From: Mogibacterium sp.
Lineage (GTDB): Bacteria; Bacillota; Clostridia; Peptostreptococcales; Anaerovoracaceae
Direction: 5' to 3'
DNA: 64,000 bases
Assembly: GCA_017403955.1 (NCBI GenBank)
Contig: JAFRDH010000020.1
Coordinates: 62,001 to 126,000 of the forward strand
The notes beneath the pieces were generated by a model that saw only the letters and a list, made by a program, of their open reading frames with translations, was not told the origin of the DNA and did not search any database. This document shows, piece by piece, positions 8,143 through 16,567 of the stretch; position 1 is the first letter of the stretch, and every line of letters starts with the position of its first letter. The position numbers and the translations under genes are program-made.

Positions 8143-11100
8143 GATTTCTGAAGAAATAGTAACAGCTGAAGAATTAGCTGAAGCTACCGGAAGAAAAGTA
8201 AAAGACTTAGACATCGAGATCACCGGTATTTCGATCGAAAAATCAAGTTTGGCGCTCGTGATCGACGCCAAACTGAATTTTGTCATGCCTAAGAATCTCG
8301 AAGCTGTCATCAAGAAAAGGATCCTTTCAAGGATCGGATATGTCAATAAGGTCCGCTTCAATTACATGTATACAGGCATTCAGGTCAATAACCGCGCATC
8401 TGAAGAGAGTCAGAGCAATAACTCTGGCAGCTGGTCAGGCGGGAACGGGAATTCCGGCGGTCAGTACCGGAGCCGCAAAGTCAAGGATGAACCTGTACAT
8501 GAGAACGCAGCAGGAGAACTGATCCTTCTCGGCAAAGACTTCGTCGGAGAACCGATGGACTATGAAGATCTTGAATATTTTGTCGGCAGAAGTGAGAAAC
8601 CTGTAGCTGAAGGCGAGGTCTTCCACATAGAATCAATGCCTATCCGCAATGACCGTACTCTGATCACGATCCTTATAGCAGCCAAAGTCAGGACGTTCTG
8701 TGTGAAGCAGTTCGTCACTAATGCCAAGTTTGCTGAACTCGAAGAGAATCTCAAAGAGGGCGATGTCATCAGGGTCAAAGGACCTGTCGAATATGACACC
8801 TTTGAGCACGAGAATATCCTCAAAGCGCAGTCGATCAAGAAGGTCGAGAAGACGATCAAGGAAGACACTTATCCTAACGGGCGGAGAGTTGAACTTCACT
8901 GCCACTCTAAGATGAGCGATAATGACGGTTTCAACGAAGTAGAAGATATCGTCAATACTGCAGCTCACTGGGGACAGCCGGCAGTTGCGATCACTGACCA
9001 CGGTGTAGTACAGGGATTCCCGGATGCGGCCAAAGCGGCCGGAAAACTTGCCAAGAAAGGCAAGAATATCAAGATAATATACGGCGTTGAAGGCTATTTG
9101 TATCCTGATGAAGATGCATGGCTCGAAGACGGAACATTGGATATACGCAAAAACAGGACCTATCACATTATCCTGCTCGCAGCGAATCAGACAGGTCTTA
9201 AGAATATATATAAACTCGTAAGCACATCGCATATCGATTACTTCTACAAACGCCCGAGGCTCCCAAGATCAGTTATCGAGGCGCACAGGGAAGGGATCAT
9301 CATCGGAAGCGCGTGCGAAGCAGGCGAACTTTATCAGGCGGTCCTGCACGGCAAATCCGACGAAGAACTCGAGAAAATAGCTTCTTTCTATGATTATCTG
9401 GAGATCCAGCCACTTGGCAATAACCGTTTTATGGTAGAAGAAGGTATCGTACAGAGTAATGACGATATCATAGCTATGAACAAGAAGATCATCGAGATCG
9501 GAGACAGGCTCGGCAAGCTGACTGTTGCCACAACTGACTCGCATTATCCGACTCCTGAGGCTTCGATATACAGGAATATCATAATGCAGGGCATCGGTTT
9601 CAGAGATACGATGTCGGATTCGCTTTATCTGCGTACAACGGATGAGATGATGAAGGAATTCGAGTATCTCGGCGACAGGGCGGAAGAGATCGTTGTTACT
9701 AATACGAACAAGATCGCGGATATGGTCGGCGATGTTCTGCCGGTCCCGAAGGGGAAATTCCCGCCTAAGATCGAAGGCGCTGAAGAACAGCTGAGGAAGA
9801 GCTGCTATGAGAAGGCCTGGTCTATTTACGGAAATCCGCTTCCGCCGAATATCGAGGAAAGACTCGAGACCGAGCTGAGTTCTATCATAGGAAACGGGTA
9901 TGCGGTCATGTATATTGCAGCCCAGATGCTCGTTAAGAAGTCCAATTCCGACGGCTATCTGGTAGGTTCGAGAGGTTCGGTAGGCTCATCTTTCGCAGCT
10001 ACGATGGCAGGGATCACCGAGGTAAATCCACTTCCTCCTCACTATATCTGCCCTGAATGTAAGTATTACGAGGAGTCTAAAGAACTTGACAAATACGATA
10101 CCGGTTACGACATGCCAGAGAAGACATGCCCGAAATGCGGTACGAGAATGAAGAAAGAAGGCCTTAATATCCCGTTCGCTACGTTCCTTGGATTCAAGGG
10201 TGATAAAGAGCCGGATATCGACCTTAACTTCGCCGGTGAATATCAGCCGGTCGCCCACAGATATGTCGGCGAGATCTTCGGTGAAAAGAATGTATTCAAA
10301 GCCGGTACTGTAGCGACGATCGCTGACAAGACGGCTTTCGGATATGTCAAGCATTACATCGAAGACAATAATGTCAAAGCAAACAAATACGATATCGATT
10401 ATCTTGTCAAGGGCTGCACCGGTGTCAAGAGAACGACCGGACAGCATCCGGGCGGTATCATAGTCGTACCTGATGACCATGAGATATATGAGTTCTGCCC
10501 GATCCAGAAGCCTGCTAATAAGAGAGATACTGACGTTATAACGACGCATTTCGATTATCACAAGATCGATGAGAACCTTCTGAAGCTGGATATTCTCGGC
10601 CACGATGTGCCGCAGCTCATCAGACATCTTCAGGTCATGACAGGTGTTGATCCTATGACGATCCCGCTTGACGACAAGAAAACGCTCAGTATTTTCACAT
10701 CGCTGGATGAACTTCATATCCAGAATCCGGATTACAAGTTCACCCACGGCACTTATGCGATCCCTGAATTCGGTACGAATTTTACCCGTAACATGCTCGA
10801 TGACATCCATCCGACTACGGTTTCGGCGCTTATCAAGATGTCCGGATTCTCGCATGGTACTGACGTCTGGACCAACAACGCTCAGGAACTCCTGCGAAAG
10901 GGCACAGCGACGATCGATGAAGTTATCTCTTGCCGTGACGATATCATGAATTTCCTTATCGGAAAGGGCCTCGATAACAGTGACGCGTTCAAGATCATGG
11001 AGATCGTGCGTAAGAATAAGGTCCTCAGCCAGGAGCAGCTCGATATGATGAAAGACCATGGCGTACCTGACTGGTATATCTGGTCATGCGAGACTCTTAA

Positions 11101-11641
11101 GTACATGTTCCCGCGTGCACACGCGGCTGCATATGTTATGATGTCTATCAGAATGGCATGGTTCAAAGTCAACTATCCGGAGGCTTTCTATGCTGCGTGG
11201 TTCTCGTCCAAAGTCGATAATTTCGATGCTGAATCTATCGGGAGAGGTATTGCTGAGATAGAGCGCAAAATGGAGGAGATCGAGAAGCTCGGAAATACTG
11301 CGACTGCAAAACAAAAAGAACATCTCACTGTATACGAGGTAATGTATGAGATGCTCTCAAGGGGTTATGAATTCGCAGAACCGGTCCTCGGTGTTGCACA
11401 GGCTTGCCGGTTCTCTGTAGTTGACGGCAAGGTAATGCTGCCGTTCAATGCTGTATCAGGAATCGGTGACACAGCTGCTGAATCACTTACAGAGGCCTTC
11501 GCTGAGAGACCTTTCAGCACGCTTGATGATGTAAGGTCAAGGACGAGATTGTCCGGCACCAATATCGATGACCTCAAGAGACACGGGTTGTTCCAGGGGC
11601 TGCCGGAGTCGGCTCAGATGAGTATTTTCGACTTCGCCTGA
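8135..11641 (+). CDS. polC: DNA polymerase III alpha subunit PolC, lacking the DEDDh exonuclease insert
   Basis: PolC is the main replicative polymerase of low-GC Gram-positives. In order: N-terminal domain (1-90), glycine/serine-rich linker, OB fold (about 135-245), PHP domain (about 253-475), zinc-finger segment CPEC...CPKCG, polymerase core with KGDKEPDIDLNF, and the PFNAVSGIG/helix-hairpin-helix region. It has 1168 residues against about 1440 in Bacillus. The difference lies mainly inside PHP: YGVEG (316-320) is joined to YHIILLAANQTGL (343 on) by some 22 residues where other PolCs carry a roughly 190-residue DEDDh exonuclease starting VFDVETTG. All nine PHP metal ligands can be placed: H255, H257, D264, H289, E319, H344, C394, D468, H470. 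The frame is uninterrupted, so this is a real domain absence and not a frameshift. Confidence 0.96.
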   Translation: MIKISEEIVTAEELAEATGRKVKDLDIEITGISIEKSSLALVIDAKLNFVMPKNLEAVIKKRILSRIGYVNKVRFNYMYTGIQVNNRASEESQSNNSGSWSGGNGNSGGQYRSRKVKDEPVHENAAGELILLGKDFVGEPMDYEDLEYFVGRSEKPVAEGEVFHIESMPIRNDRTLITILIAAKVRTFCVKQFVTNAKFAELEENLKEGDVIRVKGPVEYDTFEHENILKAQSIKKVEKTIKEDTYPNGRRVELHCHSKMSDNDGFNEVEDIVNTAAHWGQPAVAITDHGVVQGFPDAAKAAGKLAKKGKNIKIIYGVEGYLYPDEDAWLEDGTLDIRKNRTYHIILLAANQTGLKNIYKLVSTSHIDYFYKRPRLPRSVIEAHREGIIIGSACEAGELYQAVLHGKSDEELEKIASFYDYLEIQPLGNNRFMVEEGIVQSNDDIIAMNKKIIEIGDRLGKLTVATTDSHYPTPEASIYRNIIMQGIGFRDTMSDSLYLRTTDEMMKEFEYLGDRAEEIVVTNTNKIADMVGDVLPVPKGKFPPKIEGAEEQLRKSCYEKAWSIYGNPLPPNIEERLETELSSIIGNGYAVMYIAAQMLVKKSNSDGYLVGSRGSVGSSFAATMAGITEVNPLPPHYICPECKYYEESKELDKYDTGYDMPEKTCPKCGTRMKKEGLNIPFATFLGFKGDKEPDIDLNFAGEYQPVAHRYVGEIFGEKNVFKAGTVATIADKTAFGYVKHYIEDNNVKANKYDIDYLVKGCTGVKRTTGQHPGGIIVVPDDHEIYEFCPIQKPANKRDTDVITTHFDYHKIDENLLKLDILGHDVPQLIRHLQVMTGVDPMTIPLDDKKTLSIFTSLDELHIQNPDYKFTHGTYAIPEFGTNFTRNMLDDIHPTTVSALIKMSGFSHGTDVWTNNAQELLRKGTATIDEVISCRDDIMNFLIGKGLDNSDAFKIMEIVRKNKVLSQEQLDMMKDHGVPDWYIWSCETLKYMFPRAHAAAYVMMSIRMAWFKVNYPEAFYAAWFSSKVDNFDAESIGRGIAEIERKMEEIEKLGNTATAKQKEHLTVYEVMYEMLSRGYEFAEPVLGVAQACRFSVVDGKVMLPFNAVSGIGDTAAESLTEAFAERPFSTLDDVRSRTRLSGTNIDDLKRHGLFQGLPESAQMSIFDFA

Positions 11642-11643
11642 TG

Positions 11644-11898
11644 CTAGCCGGTCTGGAGTTCCCAGCGGCATTCGCGGTAATAATACAGCAGTTTATACTC
11701 GATATGGCGGCCTTCGCTGACGGTAGTGCAGTCGTATTCAATACGTGTGACACCACCGGCGCCGAGCCATTCGATGTTGCGGATATCGGACACTCTAACA
11801 GTGGTCTTGATACCATGTTCAATGACCTTGAATCTGATCGGCCGGGGTGAATTGGCGCCTATATCAAATACTGCAAGTACATCTACAGCCTGCCTCAT
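11644..11898 (-). CDS. Small conserved hypothetical protein, antisense-facing polC
   Basis: An 84-residue protein beginning MRQAVDVLAVFDIG, with a mixed beta-strand pattern and a C-terminal YKLLYYYRECRWEL. I recognise the pattern (start with AVDVLAVFD, then positions for RFKV, RVSDI, FEYKLxYxxxxCxWxL) from small unnamed proteins of Firmicutes, but know no function. I prefer the ATG at 11898 because the family starts near AVDVLAVFD; an in-frame ATG at 11931 is possible. An AAAGGA site lies about 15 bases upstream. Its stop is only two bases from the polC stop, tail to tail, with no terminator between. The overlapping 69-codon forward frame is judged a shadow. Confidence 0.65.
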   Translation of the reverse strand: MRQAVDVLAVFDIGANSPRPIRFKVIEHGIKTTVRVSDIRNIEWLGAGGVTRIEYDCTTVSEGRHIEYKLLYYYRECRWELQTG

Positions 11899-12030
11899 AT
11901 GGAGTAGTGAAAATCCTTTCGTAAGCGTCATCCCGGTATGTGTATTTTATCAGAACAGATGTTCGCGTTCAATACTCGCGGAGGCACTGCATAAAGAACA
12001 ACAGCATACTGTACCAAAAAGGAGACAACT

Positions 12031-12507
12031 ATGTTTGAAGCTGAGATCCGGGGTCGTGAGTTCCTCAGAAAGAAAGGGATGGAAGACCGAATAATCGATT
12101 TCAAGAATACAGACATCACAGCCGAGAGCACTGCTCTGGCTCTTGATGTCGATGTTGACAGGATATGCAAAGGGCTTGCTTTCAAGGGCAAGAACGGTAC
12201 TGCTATCGTGATCATAGCCTCAGGCATGTCCCGGGTAGATAATGGCAAGTTCAGAGAGGTATTCGGATTCAGACCAACAATGCTTGCGCCTGAACAGACA
12301 GAGGAACTGATCGGACACATTGCAGGAACGATCAATCCATTTTGTCTTAAAGAGACTGCAAGACTGTATCTGGATCTATCAATAAGAAAGCACATTAATG
12401 AAACAGTGTTTCCGGGTATCGGCGGTGAAGATTCAGTAGTAGAGCTTACAGTAAAGGAACTCGAAAAGCTGGCTGATCCGGTCTGCTGGGTAGCGGTAAC
12501 GAAGTAA
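12031..12507 (+). CDS. YbaK/EbsC-family aminoacyl-tRNA deacylase
   Basis: The 158-residue protein has the YbaK/ProX-type fold: an N-terminal helix ending in FLRKKG, the SAALALDVDVDRICKGLAFKG-type segment (here STALALDVDVDRICKGLAF) and VSRGxxRVD-like SGMSRVDNGKF, followed by the FGFRPTMLAPEQTEELIGH region. Family members hydrolyse mischarged tRNA, typically Cys- or Ala-tRNA(Pro), acting as stand-alone editing factors; which tRNA this one edits cannot be told from sequence. A strong AAAAGGAG site precedes the ATG. It stands 21 bases before the aldo/keto reductase gene and may share its transcript. Confidence 0.87.
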   Translation: MFEAEIRGREFLRKKGMEDRIIDFKNTDITAESTALALDVDVDRICKGLAFKGKNGTAIVIIASGMSRVDNGKFREVFGFRPTMLAPEQTEELIGHIAGTINPFCLKETARLYLDLSIRKHINETVFPGIGGEDSVVELTVKELEKLADPVCWVAVTK

Positions 12508-12528
12508 ATGAAAAGGGGGATCTGAAAA

Positions 12529-13710
12529 ATGAGAAACAGAGTATTTCCGGAAATCAAGAAGCATCTTGGGTTCGGCATGATGCGTCTGCCGGTCATTGAG
12601 ACTAAGTCCGAAGGGGAAGAGAAGCCGCAGAGCAAAATCAATAACGAAGCTGTCTGCGAGATGGTCGACACATTTATCGCAAACGGATTCAACTATTTTG
12701 ACACAGCGCACGGATATCACAGCGGACTGAGCGAACTCGCGATAAAAGACTGTCTGACCACAAGACATGACAGAAGTGAGTACATCCTCACAAACAAGCT
12801 GACTGATGAATTCTTCAAGAGCGAAGAGGAGATAAGACCGCTCTTCCAGCTGCAGCTCGATGCCTGTGGCGTAGAATATTTTGACTTTTATCTGATGCAT
12901 GCACAGAATGCACGCAATTTCGAATATTTCAAGAAATGCCACGCATACGAAACTGCTTTTGAGCTCAAGAAAGAAGGTAAAGTCCGCCACGTCGGTCTTT
13001 CTTTCCATGATAAAGCCGAAGTGCTCGACAAGATCCTTACGGAATATCCGGAGGTAGAGATCGTACAGATCCAGTTCAACTACCTTGACTATGAGGATAT
13101 CAATGTAGAAGGGCGTAAGGTCTATGAAGTCTGCCGCAAGCACAATAAACCTGTGCTGGTAATGGAACCGGTAAGAGGCGGTAATCTGGTAAGACTTCCT
13201 GAAGATGCTGTGAAAGTATTCGATGATCTTCGCGCTGAGACCGGAACTGATTGCACTAATGCAGGTTATGCACTCAGATATGCAGCAGGATTTGACGGTA
13301 TCGAAGTCGTGCTTTCAGGCATGAGCAATTTTGATCAGATCAAAGATAACATGAAGACTTTCACGCAGGATGATGGCGATGTTCTTCCGCTGACAGAGAA
13401 GGAATTTGAGGCGATCAGCAAAGTTGTCGAGATATTCCGTTCCAAAGGCGCTATCCCTTGCACATCTTGCCGTTACTGCATAGAGGAAAACACATGCCCG
13501 ATGGACATCCGTATCCCGGGACTTTTCTCAGCTCTGAACAGGAAAATCCTGTTCGATGATCCTGATGCTGCAGATGATTACGCAAACTTCTATACAAAGA
13601 ATCACGGCAAAGCCAGTGACTGCATCAAGTGCGGAATGTGCGAGAATGTCTGCCCGCAGCATCTTGAGATAAGAGACCTCCTCGAAAAAATCGCAGAAAC
13701 ATTCGAATAA
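12529..13710 (+). CDS. Aldo/keto reductase with C-terminal 4Fe-4S motifs
   Basis: The first ~300 of 393 residues form an aldo/keto reductase barrel: GFGMMRLPVI, FDTAHGYHSGLSE with the catalytic-site aspartate and tyrosine, LTNKL with the lysine, and the family's DFYLMHAQN segment with its histidine. The C-terminal part carries two cysteine groups, CTSCRYCIEENTCPMDI and CIKCGMCENVCPQHL, typical of ferredoxin-like Fe-S centres in anaerobe members of this family. The substrate is unknown; such proteins are common in Clostridia and may couple NAD(P)H or ferredoxin to carbonyl reduction. GGGGAT precedes the ATG and a strong terminator follows. Confidence 0.9.
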   Translation: MRNRVFPEIKKHLGFGMMRLPVIETKSEGEEKPQSKINNEAVCEMVDTFIANGFNYFDTAHGYHSGLSELAIKDCLTTRHDRSEYILTNKLTDEFFKSEEEIRPLFQLQLDACGVEYFDFYLMHAQNARNFEYFKKCHAYETAFELKKEGKVRHVGLSFHDKAEVLDKILTEYPEVEIVQIQFNYLDYEDINVEGRKVYEVCRKHNKPVLVMEPVRGGNLVRLPEDAVKVFDDLRAETGTDCTNAGYALRYAAGFDGIEVVLSGMSNFDQIKDNMKTFTQDDGDVLPLTEKEFEAISKVVEIFRSKGAIPCTSCRYCIEENTCPMDIRIPGLFSALNRKILFDDPDAADDYANFYTKNHGKASDCIKCGMCENVCPQHLEIRDLLEKIAETFE

Positions 13711-13750
13711 AGAGGCATCCCGGACAAGAATACATAAAATGCAACTGACA

Positions 13751-13788
13751 GAACAGACTGATGAAATACGCAGTCTGTTCTTTTTTTG
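13751..13788 (+). terminator. Intrinsic terminator after aldo/keto reductase
   Basis: A perfect 10-bp stem (GAACAGACTG with CAGTCTGTTC) and a 10-base loop run straight into a T8 tract. It isolates the metal-efflux unit downstream from the upstream genes. Confidence 0.9.
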
Positions 13789-13825
13789 ATTTGCCGTAAG
13801 TCTCAGGAAAAAGTCAAAATAGGGG

Positions 13826-13876
13826 TTGATTTCTATTGAACATATGATAATATATTCATATGAACAAACGATAATA
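13826..13876 (+). promoter_or_regulatory. Promoter and SmtB/CzrA-type operator of the metal-efflux operon
   Basis: TTGATT (13826-13831) and TAATAT (13848-13853) with a 16-base spacer form a plausible promoter. A 7-8-7 inverted repeat, CATATGA and TCATATG (13841-13862), overlaps the -10 box, and TGAACA half-sites recur at 13837 and 13861, each followed by GATAATA. AT-rich repeats with TGAACA/TTCATAT halves resemble known ArsR/SmtB operators, so repression by the adjacent regulator is likely. Confidence 0.7.
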
Positions 13877-13913
13877 GTTAAGGCTTCTTGTTGTATGCTT
13901 GAGAGGTGAAGAA

Positions 13914-14228
13914 ATGCATAAGAAAGATGAATACATGCTCAGAGATCTATCGGAAGTAGAACTTCTTGAACTTGCTGATCTTTTCAAGATGTTTGCCGAC
14001 TCAACACGCATCAAGATCCTGTACGACTTATTTGACGGCGAGAAAAATGTTACTGAGATCTGCGAAGACATTGAAATGAATCAGTCCGCAGTATCTCATC
14101 AGCTCAAAGCCCTCAAGACTGCCAAGCTCATCAGGAGCCGACGTGAAGGCAAGTCGATCAAATATTCACTCGATGATGATCATGTCAAAACGATCATTGC
14201 GATGGGCAAAGAGCATATCGAAGAATGA
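13914..14228 (+). CDS. ArsR/SmtB-family metal-sensing repressor
   Basis: A 104-residue winged-helix repressor. The core LADLFKMFADSTRIKILYDLF and the recognition region EMNQSAVSHQLKALKTAKLI are typical of the family. The C-terminal helix carries the complete alpha-5 metal signature DXHX10HXXE (within DDHVKTIIAMGKEHIEE), the site used by Zn/Co sensors such as SmtB and CzrA; the CXC alpha-3 cadmium/lead/arsenite motif is absent. I therefore expect a zinc or cobalt sensor. The ATG at 13914 follows GAGAGGTG; an upstream in-frame TTG at 13899 has no site. It precedes the HMA protein and the efflux ATPase and its own operator lies in front. Confidence 0.92.
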   Translation: MHKKDEYMLRDLSEVELLELADLFKMFADSTRIKILYDLFDGEKNVTEICEDIEMNQSAVSHQLKALKTAKLIRSRREGKSIKYSLDDDHVKTIIAMGKEHIEE

Positions 14229-14278
14229 CCGCCGGCAGTTCAGCAACTTTATTCAGGACCCAAAGGAGAATAACAACC

Positions 14279-14500
14279 ATGAAGAAGAAATTCAAACTGA
14301 TCGATCTGGATTGCGCAAATTGTGCAGCTAAAATGGAAGAAGCTATCAAGAAAATCGATGGCGTTACGGATGCATCCGTGAGCTTCCTTACACAGAAAAT
14401 GATGATCGAAGCTGATGATGCTATATTTGATGATGTTCTGCAGCAGGCGATCAAGTGCATCTCCAAAGTTGAACCGGACTGCCAGGTAGTTCTGAAATAA
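14279..14500 (+). CDS. Stand-alone heavy-metal-associated (HMA) protein
   Basis: A 73-residue ferredoxin-fold HMA domain with the metal-binding loop LDCANCAAKME (CxxC). Such domains bind soft or divalent metal ions and hand them to P1B ATPases, where they are often fused at the N terminus. The next gene's ATPase has no such domain, so this looks like the detached metal-binding domain of the pump or a small chaperone for it. The ATG at 14279 is chosen because AAAGGAG lies 10 bases upstream; an in-frame upstream start gives an unlikely leader. It is 19 bases before the ATPase gene. Confidence 0.9.
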   Translation: MKKKFKLIDLDCANCAAKMEEAIKKIDGVTDASVSFLTQKMMIEADDAIFDDVLQQAIKCISKVEPDCQVVLK

Positions 14501-14519
14501 CTTTTTACGGATAATAATC

Positions 14520-16445
14520 ATGAACAACTTAACCAAGAAACAGAAAAAAGATTTAACAAGAATAATAATCGCTTCCGTTCTCTTCGTTGTTCTCATGATC
14601 CTGGTCCATGCTCACATCATTCCGGACAGCTTTTCTGAGAGCCTGTGGATGATACCGGTCTGGCTCGTCCCTTATTTTATCGTAGGCTATGATGTTGTCA
14701 GAAAATGTATTCTCGGCATATCACACGGGCAGATGTTCGACGAGAGCTTCCTGATGACACTCGCAACAATAGGTGCGTTCGGATGCAGAGAATTCGACGA
14801 AGCTGTAGCTGTAATGCTGTTCTATCAGGTGGGAGAATTCTTCCAGAGCTATGCTGTCGGGAAGTCGAGAGGAGCAATATCCGATCTCATGAGCATCGCT
14901 CCGGATTTTGCGAACAGAGAGTGTGACGACGGTTCAGTAGAAACGATCGATCCTGACGAGATCGAGCCGGGAGACATTCTGGTGATCAAACCGGGTGAGA
15001 AAATCCCTACAGATGGCAAAGTCATTGAAGGAGAAGGCCTCATCAATACTTCCGCACTTACCGGTGAATCTGTACCGAGAGCGGTCAGGGCAGGTGACGA
15101 TGTTATTTCCGGCTGTATCAACGGCGAGAATCTTATCCGCATCCAGGCATCTAAAGCTTATGATGACTGTACGGTCGCTCAGATCCTTGAACTTGTCGAG
15201 TCCGCTGCTTCCAAGAAGTCTAAGACAGAGAACTTCATTACGAGATTCGCGAAATACTATACACCGGCAGTCGTGATCGGTGCGCTGCTTCTCGCATTCA
15301 TTCCACCTCTTGTTTCGGGATATTTTGCAGCAGAATTCGGCAAATGGGTGCTCAGAGCATGCACGTTCCTGGTCATCTCATGTCCGTGCGCATTGGTGAT
15401 CTCAGTTCCTCTGGCGTTTTTCGGCGGTATCGGTGCAGCTTCCAAAGAGGGCGTCCTTGTCAAAGGTTCGAATTACCTCGAAATGATGGCCAAACTCGAC
15501 ACTATCGTCACTGACAAGACAGGTACTCTTACAGAGGGCCGTTTCAAGGTCAGCATGGTCGAAGCAGCTTCAGGTGTCACAACCGATGATGTGATCCGGT
15601 ATGCTGCTGCTGTAGAGGCCGGTTCGACTCATCCGATCGGAGCTGCTATTGTCAGCGCATGTGACAAACCGATCCCTTCATCGAAGGTAAAAGATGAGCA
15701 AAATTACGCAGGCCGGGGAATTACTGCAAAAGTCGGCCGCGATACTATCGCAGTAGGCAACGCTGCTTTGTTCGAAGAACTCGGTATTGAAATTCATGAA
15801 GAACTTCACGAGGATGTTGCCGCAGCTTCCGGGACTCATTGCTATGTAGCAAAAAACGGAAAGTATATCGGAACGATCCTTGTCGCGGATATGCCGAAAG
15901 CTGAAGCAGCTCAGGCGATCAAGGATATTCTGGCTGAGAAAGTCCGCAGGATCGTTATGCTGACAGGAGATTCTGAGAGCGCAGCGAGTGCAGTCGCAAA
16001 AGAACTCGGGATCAAAGATTACATGGCTGGTCTGCTGCCTCTCGATAAGGTCAAAGCAGTCGAGGACATGCTGGCTGAGATCGCGGCAGGTTCCGCACCT
16101 GAAGGCAAATTGGCGTTTATTGGCGATGGGATAAATGATGCGCCGGTACTGTCGAGGGCAGATGTCGGTATCGCAATGGGATCGCTTGGATCTGATGCGG
16201 CTATCGAAGCTGCCGATGTCGTCATAATGGACGACCGCCTCGCGAGGATCCCTGCAGTGATCCGGATCGCGCGCAAGACGATCGGCATTTCCAAAGCCAA
16301 CATTGTTTTCGCGCTATTTGTCAAATTCGCTTGTCTAGTTCTCGGAGCCCTCGGTATTGCGAACATGTGGGTCGCTGTTTTTGCCGATGTAGGCGTGGCA
16401 GTCATATGTATCCTGAATTCGATGAGGATGATCACGCATCGCTGA
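14520..16445 (+). CDS. cadA: P1B-type Zn/Cd/Pb efflux ATPase
   Basis: A 641-residue heavy-metal-transporting P-type ATPase that would export zinc, cadmium, cobalt or lead. Motifs are ALTGESVPR (actuator), SCPCALVIS (metal-binding CPC in the sixth helix), DKTGTLTEG (phosphorylation), a THPIG ATP-binding motif and GDGINDAP. A lysine in the seventh helix (FALFVKF) and the aspartate in FADVGVA in the eighth fit the divalent P1B-2 subgroup and argue against copper. It starts with a short charged tail and no N-terminal HMA domain; the preceding gene supplies one. No terminator was found after it. Confidence 0.94.
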   Translation: MNNLTKKQKKDLTRIIIASVLFVVLMILVHAHIIPDSFSESLWMIPVWLVPYFIVGYDVVRKCILGISHGQMFDESFLMTLATIGAFGCREFDEAVAVMLFYQVGEFFQSYAVGKSRGAISDLMSIAPDFANRECDDGSVETIDPDEIEPGDILVIKPGEKIPTDGKVIEGEGLINTSALTGESVPRAVRAGDDVISGCINGENLIRIQASKAYDDCTVAQILELVESAASKKSKTENFITRFAKYYTPAVVIGALLLAFIPPLVSGYFAAEFGKWVLRACTFLVISCPCALVISVPLAFFGGIGAASKEGVLVKGSNYLEMMAKLDTIVTDKTGTLTEGRFKVSMVEAASGVTTDDVIRYAAAVEAGSTHPIGAAIVSACDKPIPSSKVKDEQNYAGRGITAKVGRDTIAVGNAALFEELGIEIHEELHEDVAAASGTHCYVAKNGKYIGTILVADMPKAEAAQAIKDILAEKVRRIVMLTGDSESAASAVAKELGIKDYMAGLLPLDKVKAVEDMLAEIAAGSAPEGKLAFIGDGINDAPVLSRADVGIAMGSLGSDAAIEAADVVIMDDRLARIPAVIRIARKTIGISKANIVFALFVKFACLVLGALGIANMWVAVFADVGVAVICILNSMRMITHR

Positions 16446-16510
16446 TGCGAAATAATTAAGACAAAACACTAATTCTTGTTGTAAGTTTTAGAACCAAAAC
16501 CCATATATTG

Positions 16511-16526
16511 TGGTATAATAATGTTC
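16511..16526 (+). promoter_or_regulatory. Extended -10 promoter for class A PBP gene
   Basis: TGGTATAAT (16511-16519) is a strong extended -10 element; the -35 region about 17 bases upstream is poor. The start would be near 16526, leaving a leader of about 42 bases with AAGGAG before the TTG start. Confidence 0.6.
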
Positions 16527-16567
16527 ATAACTATGCAACAAGAATTTTTGCGTTCAAGGAGATCAAA

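Noticed and set aside
9986..11059. Reverse-strand open frame of 357 codons inside polC
   Set aside because: It mirrors polC codons, has no recognisable domain and no ribosome site; long antisense frames are common opposite genes with this codon use.
11641..11850. Forward 69-codon frame just after polC
   Set aside because: It overlaps the reverse-strand gene that has recognisable conserved sequence; the forward product matches nothing and lacks a ribosome site.
16508..16567. Longer N terminus of the class A PBP from a TTG at 16508
   Set aside because: It would translate through the -10 promoter element, while a TTG at 16568 has a proper ribosome site.
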